Both the position numbers and the translations under genes were made by a program. Below the pieces are notes generated by a model. The model searched no databases, was not told the DNA's origin, and saw only the letters and a program-made list of their open reading frames with translations. A DNA stretch of 51,170 nt from Bacteroidales bacterium (lineage in GTDB: Bacteria; Bacteroidota; Bacteroidia; Bacteroidales; P3). How positions within the stretch are numbered: position 1 is the first letter of the stretch; every line of letters starts with the position of its first letter. This document shows positions 22,800 through 31,251 of the stretch, piece by piece. The DNA lies in the NCBI GenBank assembly GCA_016283175.1, contig JAEEMK010000091.1, forward strand, positions 1-51,170, in the 5' to 3' direction.

Positions 22800-25247
22800 T
22801 TATTTGTTCTGAATCGCTATGCTGTCCTGCAGTGCCATCAGAGGCGATACTGTGTAGGGTATGTATTTGCGCATATGCGCAGGCATAGTGAAATAGTATT
22901 CAAGTTGCTGGTATAGAATTCTGTGCGCTTGGCTCATCATAGCGTCGGAACGGACGCTGTCGCCGCATAAAGCGTAGGCTTTCGAAGCGCGATAGAAAAG
23001 ATGCGGACTCTTCATAATACTCAGTGGAATATATGAATAGGTGACATCAAGCACATCTTTACCTTTGTTCTGTCTGCCCGATTTGGCCAGTTTTTCGGCC
23101 ACAAGCAACGCATCGTCCCAATACTGCCGCAAGAACGATAAAGAAGTCTCGTCGATATAGACATTCTCAAGTGGATGCCATTTCAGACGCGATGTCATCA
23201 GACAGTAGGAGGCTTTTAGGTCAATACTGTCGCTTGGCACGGTGTCGCATAGACAATAAGCCATTCCACTCAGCTGCAGGCGTGTGCCGAAGGTCGACTT
23301 GTGCCCATTGGCGGCATAGTGGCTGAAATAAACCGGCCGTTGCCCACAGTTATTCTCCATAATCATTTTCATACGACGATAAGGACCCGTTTGGCGCCAG
23401 TCGTCGCCGACAATGATATTGGAACCTTGCTGCAGAAATTGTTTTCTTACAGATTCACAGTAGTTGTCGCTGCCCAGCAGAGACAGGTTCACAATCTGGA
23501 CATCGGTTCTGAATCCTTCCACTTGCTGCATATACCACAGGGGAAAAGTGTCGTTGTCGCCAACGGTGAAGAGTATGGCATCCTTGTCGCACGAATTCAG
23601 AAGGTTGGCAGCGGCATCGTGTGCTATGTAGCGCCCCGAACGGTCGTGGTCGTCCCAGTTCTGCGCTGCCATAAGCAGCGGCGTACCTATAACAATGACA
23701 GGAAGCAACGGTTTCACCAGATGCTGCATCCATTTGCGTTTGAACACCTTGACAAGCATAGCGTAGGCTCCGATACCAATCCATACTGCAAACGCATAAA
23801 ACGAAAGCACGTAGGCATAGTCGCGTTCACGCGGTTCGTAGACAGGGTGGTTCAGATATATCGACAGCAGCACACTCGATGTAAGGAACAGTGTCGTCAA
23901 CATCCAAAAAATGCGTTTGTTGCGCCGAGCCAAAGCAACAATACCAATAATGCCCATTATCAATGGCAGTAGGAAGTAGCGGTTGTGGCCTGCATTCTGC
24001 AGCGATTGTGGCAATTTGGCTGCTGTACCGACATAAAGACGGTCCACAAAGGGTATTCCGGTAATGAACTGTCCCTTTTGCAGATTGCCAAAGCCCTGCC
24101 GGTCGTCGTATCGGCCGGAGAAATTCCACATCAGATAGCGTAAATACATATACCCCAGCTGATAGCCTCCGAAAATCACCAAGTTGTCGCCAAACGAAGG
24201 CTTGTAGTATTCTTTGCCGTCAACCTCGACCATTCGGCCGTGGCGGCCGGTCCAGTCGGTATAGTATAGCTCGGCGTTGGCGTGCTGCTTCCACATACGT
24301 GGAAACAGCATATCCATCTCTTTGGCATAGACCGGTCTGCCTTTTTTGAATGCCACAATCGGCGAGTTGAAACAGCGTCCATAGAGTAGCGGTGCCTTTT
24401 CGTATTGGTCGCGTGAGATATACGATTTGAAAGCCGTCCACGAACTTGGGTTGCCCTGGTTGATTGGAGGGTCGGCGGCTGCGCGGATCGGAAGAATGAG
24501 ATAGGGTGTCAGACCGATTGCGAAAAATGCCAGAAGAAGCGCAATGTGTTTGACAAGCGGAATGACGCGGGAAGATCTGATGCTGGTGTCCGAATCACTT
24601 TCACTTGTTTCACGTGTGCGCCTTTCGTGACGTTTAAAAACATAGACTAGTGCCACCATCGGCATCGTTAGCAGGCTCAACTGATGAACGCCTACAGAAA
24701 GACCTGCAAGCAAAGCAATAAGCATCAGCCATCGAGTGCTGCCATCCTCTTCGTCGCTCTGCCACCAGCGTATTGTAGCCCAAACGATTGCAGAAGAGAA
24801 AAGCATCGAAAGGCTGTATACCTCGCTTTCGACAGCTGAAAACCAGGCGGTGTCGCAAAACAAGTAGCACAAGGCACCCGATGTCGCGGCGACTATGCGT
24901 TTCCATCGCGGAGCTTTGTTGCCCAAGGTGTTGATGATGCGTAGCAGTGTCCAAAACAAGAACATTGCCGTCAGTCCGCCAGCTACTGCCGACAAAGCGT
25001 TGCTCCACCACGCCACGGTCTGTGGATTGCCACCGGCAAAAAGCATAAAGCAATGAGCCAAAAGTTGGTAGAGGGGTGCTCCTGGAGGATGCCCAATCTG
25101 CAAGCCCTGTGACGTGGCTATGAACTCGCCACAGTCCCAGAAACTTACTGTCGGCTCGAGCGTAAGCAAATAAACAGCGGTGCCCAATGCTGCAATAGCC
25201 CAGCCGATAATAATATGAATATTGTTTTTGATATTTCGATTCGACAT
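22800..25247 (-). CDS. DUF2723 integral-membrane protein, probable protein O-mannosyltransferase-like
   Basis: An 815-residue polytopic protein. The first half has many transmembrane helices in a GT-C glycosyltransferase pattern. The catalytic-type acidic motif sits early, in FWDCGEFIATSQGLQIGHPPGAP (residues 36-58). Other DUF2723 hallmarks are YLILPIRAAADPPINQGNP and HPVYEPRERDYAY in the middle, and DNDTFPLWYMQQVEGFRTDV in the soluble C-terminal part. The family is related to eukaryotic TMEM260, which transfers O-mannose; Bacteroidota have general periplasmic O-glycosylation. It follows lptE by 15 bases on the same strand and ends convergently with the SprT-like gene. Confidence 0.87.
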   Translation of the reverse strand: MSNRNIKNNIHIIIGWAIAALGTAVYLLTLEPTVSFWDCGEFIATSQGLQIGHPPGAPLYQLLAHCFMLFAGGNPQTVAWWSNALSAVAGGLTAMFLFWTLLRIINTLGNKAPRWKRIVAATSGALCYLFCDTAWFSAVESEVYSLSMLFSSAIVWATIRWWQSDEEDGSTRWLMLIALLAGLSVGVHQLSLLTMPMVALVYVFKRHERRTRETSESDSDTSIRSSRVIPLVKHIALLLAFFAIGLTPYLILPIRAAADPPINQGNPSSWTAFKSYISRDQYEKAPLLYGRCFNSPIVAFKKGRPVYAKEMDMLFPRMWKQHANAELYYTDWTGRHGRMVEVDGKEYYKPSFGDNLVIFGGYQLGYMYLRYLMWNFSGRYDDRQGFGNLQKGQFITGIPFVDRLYVGTAAKLPQSLQNAGHNRYFLLPLIMGIIGIVALARRNKRIFWMLTTLFLTSSVLLSIYLNHPVYEPRERDYAYVLSFYAFAVWIGIGAYAMLVKVFKRKWMQHLVKPLLPVIVIGTPLLMAAQNWDDHDRSGRYIAHDAAANLLNSCDKDAILFTVGDNDTFPLWYMQQVEGFRTDVQIVNLSLLGSDNYCESVRKQFLQQGSNIIVGDDWRQTGPYRRMKMIMENNCGQRPVYFSHYAANGHKSTFGTRLQLSGMAYCLCDTVPSDSIDLKASYCLMTSRLKWHPLENVYIDETSLSFLRQYWDDALLVAEKLAKSGRQNKGKDVLDVTYSYIPLSIMKSPHLFYRASKAYALCGDSVRSDAMMSQAHRILYQQLEYYFTMPAHMRKYIPYTVSPLMALQDSIAIQNK

Positions 25248-25262
25248 TGGGCGAGAAATAGA

Positions 25263-25784
25263 TTACCAGTTTACTACCGACTTGTTGAATACATCGTCGC
25301 ACAATTCGCTGACAATCTCACCCATAAGCGTGTTTTCCACCGATGAGAAATTGAGCTGCGCATTATAGTCGCGGTAGCGTGAAAACGACTGCTCGAAATT
25401 GGCATCGGGGTCGCAGTTGTTGACAAACTTCACTTTGATGGTGATTGTCAAGCGGTTCATCGACACCTCGTCGTTGGCCGAAAGAGCCGCGGCGCGGGTT
25501 ACGTATGACGTTATCTCGCCTGAAACTTCAAGGTCGGCGTTGCCGTTGACGACATTGAGGCTGGTTTGCGACGAAAAAAGATTACGCAAGTCGTCTGTCA
25601 GCTTCTGGCTCAACTGCGGATTGACAGTGGTGGCATAGTTGGGGAACGTGCTGACCGATATGGTTTTGGCATTCGGCGGGATGGAAGCGCCAGTGAAACT
25701 GTAACCACCCTTGCAGCCGCACCATAGTAGGGCCGCAAAAGCCAGCAGCAGCGTCAAACAACATTTATGCCAATGGTTTTTCAT
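25263..25784 (-). CDS. lptE: LPS-assembly lipoprotein LptE
   Basis: A 173-residue lipoprotein with a signal peptide ending at Cys24 (lipobox LWCGC, slightly atypical). The mature protein opens YSFTGASIPPNAKTISVSTFPN, the recognisable LptE start in Bacteroidota, and continues with the predicted alpha/beta fold (LSQKLTDDLRNLFSSQTSL). LptE plugs the LptD barrel during LPS export to the outer membrane. Its start overlaps the stop of the small upstream ORF by four bases, and the DUF2723 gene follows closely. Confidence 0.88.
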   Translation of the reverse strand: MKNHWHKCCLTLLLAFAALLWCGCKGGYSFTGASIPPNAKTISVSTFPNYATTVNPQLSQKLTDDLRNLFSSQTSLNVVNGNADLEVSGEITSYVTRAAALSANDEVSMNRLTITIKVKFVNNCDPDANFEQSFSRYRDYNAQLNFSSVENTLMGEIVSELCDDVFNKSVVNW

Positions 25785-25951
25785 ACGTTATGAGAGTCGT
25801 TGTCAATATGTTTCTCGTCCTCCATCTGCCAAAGCATAAAGCCCGCTTGTTGTTCCATATAGGTCAGAACAGCGTGCTTGATGTTCAGGTCGTTGATGTT
25901 GCTGATCTCGTTGACTATCTCGTCGATCTTTTTCTTTATATTGTTGTCCAT
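25781..25951 (-). CDS. Small acidic protein of unknown function, upstream of lptE
   Basis: A 56-residue reading frame starting at the ATG at 25951 (MDNNIKKKIDEIVNEIS); a longer frame from 26017 adds 22 residues that overlap the promoter. The sequence is helical and charged with no signal peptide. Its stop overlaps the lptE start (ATGA on the minus strand), which supports translation. No family recognised. Confidence 0.55.
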   Translation of the reverse strand: MDNNIKKKIDEIVNEISNINDLNIKHAVLTYMEQQAGFMLWQMEDEKHIDNDSHNV

Positions 25952-26014
25952 ATTAAATACTGTTTGTTTGATTTGCAGCCTTTTGTGGTGAATTATGACT
26001 GCTGCTACAGTTTG

Positions 26015-26022
26015 CAAATTTA
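26015..26022 (-). promoter_or_regulatory. -7 element for the lptE operon
   Basis: TAAATTTG on the minus strand, 63 bases upstream of the small ORF. A TTTG box lies 22 rather than 19 bases upstream, so the match is partial. Confidence 0.4.
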
Positions 26023-26245
26023 CGAAAAAAAATACTTTTTATGACAAAGGGGCCCATAATTTGCACAATAAAAATGTCAAATCAGGATGATGTTTTGCGT
26101 AATACAATACAAGACAGGGTGTTGGCGCGTAAAATGCCGGGGTGTGTCGCACCGGCAATGCAGCACTGGCAAATCTGCTCCGGAAGGTGTTGCCAACCAA
26201 ATTCCTTCAAAAACGGTTGTAAAATGTGAACCAGCAAGTTGCGGG

Positions 26246-26270
26246 CACCGGTGTTTCACGGTGTCTTTTT
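26246..26270 (+). terminator. Terminator-like hairpin beside the palindromic repeat
   Basis: CACCG (26246-26250) pairs with CGGTG (26259-26263) around an 8-base loop and is followed by TCTTTTT. No plus-strand gene ends here, so it is more likely part of the repeat-bearing insert than a gene terminator. The stretch 26023-26245 shows no credible gene. Confidence 0.3.
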
Positions 26271-26305
26271 AGGTACAAAAAAGGTGCATAGCATATACCT
26301 TCAAA

Positions 26306-26404
26306 GGCATATGTACAGTACTTGTACAGTATATGTACAGTATGTGTACGCTTCAGAAGCGTACATATACTGTACAAGTACTGTACAAGTACTGTACATA
26401 TGCC
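26306..26404. repeat. Near-perfect 99-bp palindrome of 11-bp TGTACAGTAYT units (copy A)
   Basis: The two 49-base arms (26306-26354 and 26356-26404) are reverse complements at 46 of 49 positions, around a single A at 26355. Each arm is itself a tandem array with an 11-bp period: units of the type TGTACAGTAYT (itself containing the palindrome TGTACA), ending in TGTACGCTTC at the centre. A weaker outer symmetry continues to about 26271 and 26439 (AGGTRCAAAAA with its complement, equally spaced from the centre). The reading frames across it are artefacts of the repeat. It lies in an 808-base gene-free region between divergent genes. Confidence 0.9.
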
Positions 26405-26577
26405 AGGGAATGTATACCGAAAACAGTGTTTTTGCACCTATTTGAAACTTTTGAATCATCGTGAAACAGAAACATACACAACAGTTTTGCTGTCAGTCAT
26501 TTCCAGTATCGATTCAATTCCGGGTAAAATGACTGTCTGGTAGATGGTCGCAACTGGGGGAAAGTCTGGCTAGATAT

Positions 26578-26607
26578 TAAAAAAGGCTTCGACCGTTAGG
26601 TTGAAGC
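26578..26607 (-). terminator. Orphan terminator-like hairpin
   Basis: GGCTTCGACC (26584-26593) and GGTTGAAGCC (26598-26607) form a 10-bp stem with a GTTA loop and one mismatch (a G-U pair in one orientation). On the minus strand the stem is followed by TTTTTA. No minus-strand gene lies just upstream, so it may terminate a short untranslated transcript or antisense RNA from the Ig-like gene promoter region. A 9-bp inverted repeat (26494-26502 with 26527-26535) lies just before it. Confidence 0.4.
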
Positions 26608-26760
26608 CCTCAAATACATCTTGAAATTTTATAAGCACGCCATATTAACGGCATCGTGTGGTTTTTATTTTGCGTAAATGCTTTTTTTTGACTTTTTATG
26701 ATTTCGGGCAATATGTGAAGTTATCTGCCGTTATATTTATTTATTATTGAAACATAGCAA

Positions 26761-28470
26761 ATGCATCATAAACATTTTTTGTCGATTTTTTTTCTTCTCG
26801 CAGTACTGTTGACAGGCTGTGCCAAGCAGGGTATGCCGACCGGCGGTCCTAAGGATGTTACGCCGCCGGTTCAGAAACGGACAGTGCCCGACAACCGTAC
26901 GCTCAGTTTTGCGGACAATCAGTTCTATATAGAGTTCGACGAGTATGTTGTACTGAAGGATGCCGACAACAATGTACTTGTGTCGCCACCTCTTAAAAAC
27001 AAGCCCGAAATCAAGACAAAAGGGCGTGGCGTGCAAGTCAAGATCAAGGACACTCTGGCTGAGAACACGACCTATCTGTTTCAGTTCAAGGATGCTATAG
27101 CCGACTTCAACGAGGGCAATCTGTTGCCTTCGCTCGAATATGTCTTCTCGACGGGCAGTTATATCGACAGTATGACCGTGCGCGGACGTGTTGTCGACGC
27201 GATGACTTTCGAGCCGCGCGAAGAGGCTGTGAGTGTTTGGCTGATGTCGCTGGCTGACGCTGAGCGTTTTATGGCGACATATGGCGACAGCGCTGCAACT
27301 GCGCCCAAGCTGGCCTATGCCACACGCTGCAACAAAGATGGTTCGTTCGTTTTCAACTATATGGCTCCTGGTAAGTATAGGATTTTCGCTGTGGTTGACG
27401 AGAATAAGAACCAGCATATAGAGCCAGGTGAGAGTGTGGCTTTTGCGATGGGAGAGGTTGAATCGAAGAATATGAAAGACAGTGTGATGGTGGATTCCGT
27501 TCTGCGCAGTTCCGCCGACACGGAGCCTGTAGAACTGCTGATATTTACCCCCAATGCCGACAAGCAGCGCGTCACGGGCAGCGATTTCACGGCGTCGGGC
27601 AAGGTGCGACTGACGACACTTCTGCCGATGGAGGCGCCTGTTGTTGATGCAGGTGGCGAGAAGGTAATGTGGCGGCTTAATGCCAGACGCGACACGCTGA
27701 CACTGTGGACTTTTCGTGAAAAGTGCGACTCGCTGCGGCTTGTGGTGAGCGACAAATCGGGCATTGCCGACACGTTGCAGCTGCGGTGGCGTCCCAAAAA
27801 GGGCAAGGGAACAGCAATGGCCCAGATGCAGCTTGGCAGCGGCTTAGAGATGAATCTGAATCACAAGACATTGCCTTTCTTTGATACATTGTCTTTGGTG
27901 TTCAATACACCACTTGGCGGCGAAAGTGGGGCAAGGGACTCATTAGTGCAGGTCAAATGCTTGAAGGACAGCAGCCTGATGTATTGTGCTGTTGTGGTGG
28001 ACAGTGGCTTGATGAAGGCGAGAATTGTGTATGACTTCAAACAGGGCGAGAAGTACGAAGTAGTGGTTTCAAAGGGTTGTTTCAAAGATATTTATGGAAA
28101 GGGCAATGATTCGTTGAGTGTGGCTGTCAGCGTTACAAAGGCGGAAGAATACGGCAATCTGACGGTGGAGATTAGGGACACCACTCTGCTGTTGCCGCCC
28201 GATTATATAGCTATTGTTCAGTTGCTTGACGAGAAGGGAACGGTAGTGGTCTCGGAGAATGCATATACAAATGTAATCAAGACATTTTTCCCGCACTTGA
28301 AACCAGGCAAATACCGTGTTCGTGCCATAGTGGACGAAAACCGCAACGGCAAGTGGGACACAGGCAATTTCGCTGCCGGAGTCCAGCCCGAGCGCGTGGT
28401 GTATCTGCCTAAGACACTGGACATTCGTGCCAATTGGGATTTTGAAGAGAAATTGGAGTTGTCGAAATGA
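26761..28470 (+). CDS. Ig-like (SbsA/Big_5) domain lipoprotein
   Basis: A 569-residue lipoprotein (lipobox LLTGC, lipidated Cys20). The segment after it, GMPTGGPKDVTPPV, is the hallmark of a Bacteroidota family that begins with a Big_5-type Ig domain (residues 27-125). A middle region holds CarboxypepD-like folds (EPREEAVSVWL, PGKYRIFAVVDENKNQHIEPGE), and a second such repeat lies near the C-terminus (PGKYRVRAIVDENRNGKWDTG). The role is unknown; it is probably cell-surface or periplasmic. The next gene, a flippase, overlaps its stop by four bases, which suggests a link to surface polysaccharide or lipid export. Confidence 0.85.
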   Translation: MHHKHFLSIFFLLAVLLTGCAKQGMPTGGPKDVTPPVQKRTVPDNRTLSFADNQFYIEFDEYVVLKDADNNVLVSPPLKNKPEIKTKGRGVQVKIKDTLAENTTYLFQFKDAIADFNEGNLLPSLEYVFSTGSYIDSMTVRGRVVDAMTFEPREEAVSVWLMSLADAERFMATYGDSAATAPKLAYATRCNKDGSFVFNYMAPGKYRIFAVVDENKNQHIEPGESVAFAMGEVESKNMKDSVMVDSVLRSSADTEPVELLIFTPNADKQRVTGSDFTASGKVRLTTLLPMEAPVVDAGGEKVMWRLNARRDTLTLWTFREKCDSLRLVVSDKSGIADTLQLRWRPKKGKGTAMAQMQLGSGLEMNLNHKTLPFFDTLSLVFNTPLGGESGARDSLVQVKCLKDSSLMYCAVVVDSGLMKARIVYDFKQGEKYEVVVSKGCFKDIYGKGNDSLSVAVSVTKAEEYGNLTVEIRDTTLLLPPDYIAIVQLLDEKGTVVVSENAYTNVIKTFFPHLKPGKYRVRAIVDENRNGKWDTGNFAAGVQPERVVYLPKTLDIRANWDFEEKLELSK

Positions 28471-29915
28471 AGAAGTCGCTGCTAACGGGATTGTTCTGGG
28501 TTTTGCTGGCAAATCTGCTGGTCAAACCGTTCTGGCTGCTCGGCATCGAGGTCGGAGTGCAGAATGCCGTGGGCACCGAGATGTACGGCTTCTATATTGC
28601 CATTTTCAACCTCACTTACATATTCAACATCCTGCTTGACCTGGGCGTGACCAACTTCAATACGCGCAATATTGCGCAGTATCCCAAGCTTATCGGCAAG
28701 CACCTGTCAGGCATACTGAGTATCAAGCTGATGCTGCTGGCGTTGTATGTTGTAGTGACGTTCAGCGTCGGGGCACTACTGGGTTATGGGGCTACGCAGT
28801 TCAAGCTGCTGGCGTGGCTGAGTTTCAATCAGTTCCTCGGTTCGATGATACTCTATCTGCGCAGCAATTTCGAAGGGTTGCTGCTGTTCAAGTGGGACAG
28901 CCTGCTAAGTGTTATGGACCGCATATTGATGATAGTCATCTGCGGCACAATGCTTTGGGCACCGTTTGGCGGTGGCATTTCGATATTCAAGTTTGTCTAT
29001 GCGCAGACAGCGGCCTATATTGTCACCGCGGGGTTGGCGTTTTGGGTGTTGGCGCGCAAGACAGGCCTTCGCAAGCTGCACTGGAACAAGCCTTTCACGT
29101 ATGCCATACTGAAGAAGAGTCTTCCGTTTGCGCTGCTGGTGCTGCTGATGGCCAGCTACAACAGGTTGGACCCCGTGTTGCTGCAGCTGCTTTCGCCTGA
29201 CGGTGCAGGCGACTTCAATGCGGGCGTCTATGCCGGTGCGTTCCGTTTGCTCGACGCTTTGACGATGATAGCCTATCTTGTGTCGGTGCCGCTGCTGCCG
29301 ATATTCTCGAAGATGACGAGGGCAGGGGAGGCGAGCCGCGAGCTGGGCGACACGGTGCGGATGATGTTCTCGATGATGATGGTCTTTGCCGTCACCGCCT
29401 CTTGCGCCCTTGCTAGTATGGACGGCGAGCTGATGGCGCTGTTCTATGACGACAATGTGGGCGACTATGCGGGAGTGTTCCGCGTGGTGGTGTTCTGCAT
29501 AATACCTATCTCGACGACATACGTCTTCGGCACGCTGTTGACGGCGGCAGGCAGGCTGAAGAGCCTTAACGTCTTCGCTGCCACATCGTTGGCGGTCAAT
29601 GCCTTGATCAACGTGCTGCTCATTCCACGCTGGGGAGCGGCAGGCAGTGCGTGGGCGGCGCTGACGGCACAAAGCTTTATGGCTGTGGCGCAGGTGGTGG
29701 CCGCTGTAAGGATATTTAAACTAAAACCTTCGGTCGGCTACATACTAAAACTGCTGTTTTTTACGTTAGCCATAGTTGGGTGCACGTTCTTCACGCCGCA
29801 TCTGAAGTGGTGGATAGCGCTTTCGGTGGTGGCGGCGGTAGCCGTGGGACTTGCTATGGTGCTGAGACTGATAGATTTGAAGGAGATAATCAAAATTATA
29901 CAAACTGAAAAATAA
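28467..29915 (+). CDS. Polysaccharide flippase of the MOP superfamily (Wzx-like)
   Basis: A 482-residue integral-membrane protein with about 12-14 hydrophobic helices in the MATE/Wzx pattern. Features include GTEMYGFYIAIFNLTYIFNILLDLG in the first repeat and TYVFGTLLTAAGRLKSLNVFAATSLAVNALINVLLIPRWGAAGSA in the second, the typical Wzx region. No glycosyltransferase cluster is adjacent, so the substrate (O-antigen, lipid II or other lipid-linked glycan) is open. The start overlaps the stop of the Ig-like lipoprotein gene, and fabD follows nine bases later. Confidence 0.85.
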   Translation: MKKSLLTGLFWVLLANLLVKPFWLLGIEVGVQNAVGTEMYGFYIAIFNLTYIFNILLDLGVTNFNTRNIAQYPKLIGKHLSGILSIKLMLLALYVVVTFSVGALLGYGATQFKLLAWLSFNQFLGSMILYLRSNFEGLLLFKWDSLLSVMDRILMIVICGTMLWAPFGGGISIFKFVYAQTAAYIVTAGLAFWVLARKTGLRKLHWNKPFTYAILKKSLPFALLVLLMASYNRLDPVLLQLLSPDGAGDFNAGVYAGAFRLLDALTMIAYLVSVPLLPIFSKMTRAGEASRELGDTVRMMFSMMMVFAVTASCALASMDGELMALFYDDNVGDYAGVFRVVVFCIIPISTTYVFGTLLTAAGRLKSLNVFAATSLAVNALINVLLIPRWGAAGSAWAALTAQSFMAVAQVVAAVRIFKLKPSVGYILKLLFFTLAIVGCTFFTPHLKWWIALSVVAAVAVGLAMVLRLIDLKEIIKIIQTEK

Positions 29916-29924
29916 ATACATACG

Positions 29925-30806
29925 ATGAAAAAAGCATACGTTTTCCCCGGTCAGGGAGCCCAGTTCGTAGGAATGGGCAAAGACCTCTATGATGGTAACA
30001 AGCTGTGTCGCGATATGTTCGAGACGGCCAACGATATTATCGGCTTCCGCATCACCGACCTGATGTTTGCCGGTACCCCCGAGGACTTGAAGCAAACCAA
30101 GGTGACGCAACCTGCCATCTTCCTGCATTCCACTATCCTGGCTGCCTATATGGGCGATAAGTTCCAGCCCGATATGGTTGGAGGCCACTCGCTGGGCGAG
30201 TTCTCGGCACTGGTGGCTGCAAAAGCTATGAGTTTCGAAGACGGTCTGCGTTTGGTCATTGCCCGTGCCAACGCTATGCAGAAATGCTGCGAGGCTCATC
30301 CGTCGACGATGGCTGCTGTGCTGAAACTCGACGACAAAACAGTAGAGGATATCTGCGCTTCGATAGAGGGCGAAGTGGTGGTTGCTGCCAACTACAACTG
30401 CCCCGGCCAGCTGGTTATCAGCGGCACAATTGAAGGTGTCAACCAGGCTTGCGAGAAGGTGAAAGAAGCCAAGGGCCGTGCACTGCCGTTGGCGGTAGGT
30501 GGTGCTTTCCACTCGCCTCTGATGGAGCCTGCCCGTGTCGAGCTCAGCGCTGCCATCGAGAAAACGGCATTCCACCAACCTATATGCCCCTGCTATCAGA
30601 ATGTCAATGCAATGCCTGTTTGCGACCCTGACGAGATAAAGGCTAATCTCAACAAACAGTTGACCTCGCCGGTGCGCTGGACAGCCACGGTTCAAAATAT
30701 GCTGAAGGACGGTGCTGAAGAGTTTATTGAGGTTGGTCCTGGCACAGCCCTGCAGGGAATGATAAAGAGAGTGGACGCCAACGCTAATGCCCATTCTGCT
30801 GAATAA
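29925..30806 (+). CDS. fabD: Malonyl-CoA:ACP S-malonyltransferase
   Basis: A 293-residue acyltransferase that moves malonyl from CoA to acyl carrier protein at the start of fatty acid synthesis. The oxyanion motif GQGAQFVGMG is at residues 9-18, the nucleophile is Ser89 in GHSLGEF, and the catalytic histidine is His196 in GGAFHSPLM. The C-terminal EVGPGTALQGMIKR is typical. The length is standard. Confidence 0.95.
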   Translation: MKKAYVFPGQGAQFVGMGKDLYDGNKLCRDMFETANDIIGFRITDLMFAGTPEDLKQTKVTQPAIFLHSTILAAYMGDKFQPDMVGGHSLGEFSALVAAKAMSFEDGLRLVIARANAMQKCCEAHPSTMAAVLKLDDKTVEDICASIEGEVVVAANYNCPGQLVISGTIEGVNQACEKVKEAKGRALPLAVGGAFHSPLMEPARVELSAAIEKTAFHQPICPCYQNVNAMPVCDPDEIKANLNKQLTSPVRWTATVQNMLKDGAEEFIEVGPGTALQGMIKRVDANANAHSAE

Positions 30807-30820
30807 TAAAATATAAGAAA

Positions 30821-31027
30821 ATGGAAGAAGGCTATAAAAAACTGACCCGCAGCACCACCGACAGGAGAATTGCCGGTGTGTGCGGCGGTGTTGCCAAGTA
30901 TCTGAATGTGGATCCTACGGTGATACGCATTCTTTTCCTTGTAGCACTGATTTGTGGCTCGCTGGGATTCTGGATGTATCTGATTATCTGGATAGCAGCA
31001 CCTGAGGACAATCGATTAAATCAATAA
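30821..31027 (+). CDS. PspC-domain membrane protein
   Basis: A 68-residue protein consisting of one PspC domain: [32 protein letters not shown] followed by a transmembrane helix (about 40-60). PspC modules are linked to envelope-stress signalling; stand-alone short forms are common in Bacteroidota. It lies 14 bases after fabD and 11 before tatA. Confidence 0.88.
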   Translation: MEEGYKKLTRSTTDRRIAGVCGGVAKYLNVDPTVIRILFLVALICGSLGFWMYLIIWIAAPEDNRLNQ

Positions 31028-31038
31028 CACCTAATATT

Positions 31039-31242
31039 ATGGTACTGTTAAATTTAGGCGCACCGGAGATAATACTCATCGTACTCGCTGTTTTGATTCT
31101 TTTCGGCGGCAAAAAAATACCTGAGCTAATGAAAGGTTTGGGCAAGGGTGTCAAAGAATACAAAAACGCTGTGAACAGCGTCGAGGACGAAATAAAGTCC
31201 GCCGCAAGCAACGACGAGGCGAAAAAAGACGATAAAGAATAA
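31039..31242 (+). CDS. tatA: Sec-independent translocase subunit TatA
   Basis: A 67-residue protein with one N-terminal transmembrane helix (about 8-21) and the [21 protein letters not shown] amphipathic helix and FG hinge of TatA, followed by a charged tail. It is directly upstream of tatC. No TatB is present, as is usual for Bacteroidota, where one TatA/E-like protein serves. Confidence 0.92.
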   Translation: MVLLNLGAPEIILIVLAVLILFGGKKIPELMKGLGKGVKEYKNAVNSVEDEIKSAASNDEAKKDDKE

Positions 31243-31251
31243 CCCCTGCCG

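Noticed and set aside
26239-26445. Tyr/Cys-rich reading frames over copy A
   Set aside because: They arise from the TGTACA repeat itself, which reads as Tyr, Cys, Thr and Val codons in several frames.
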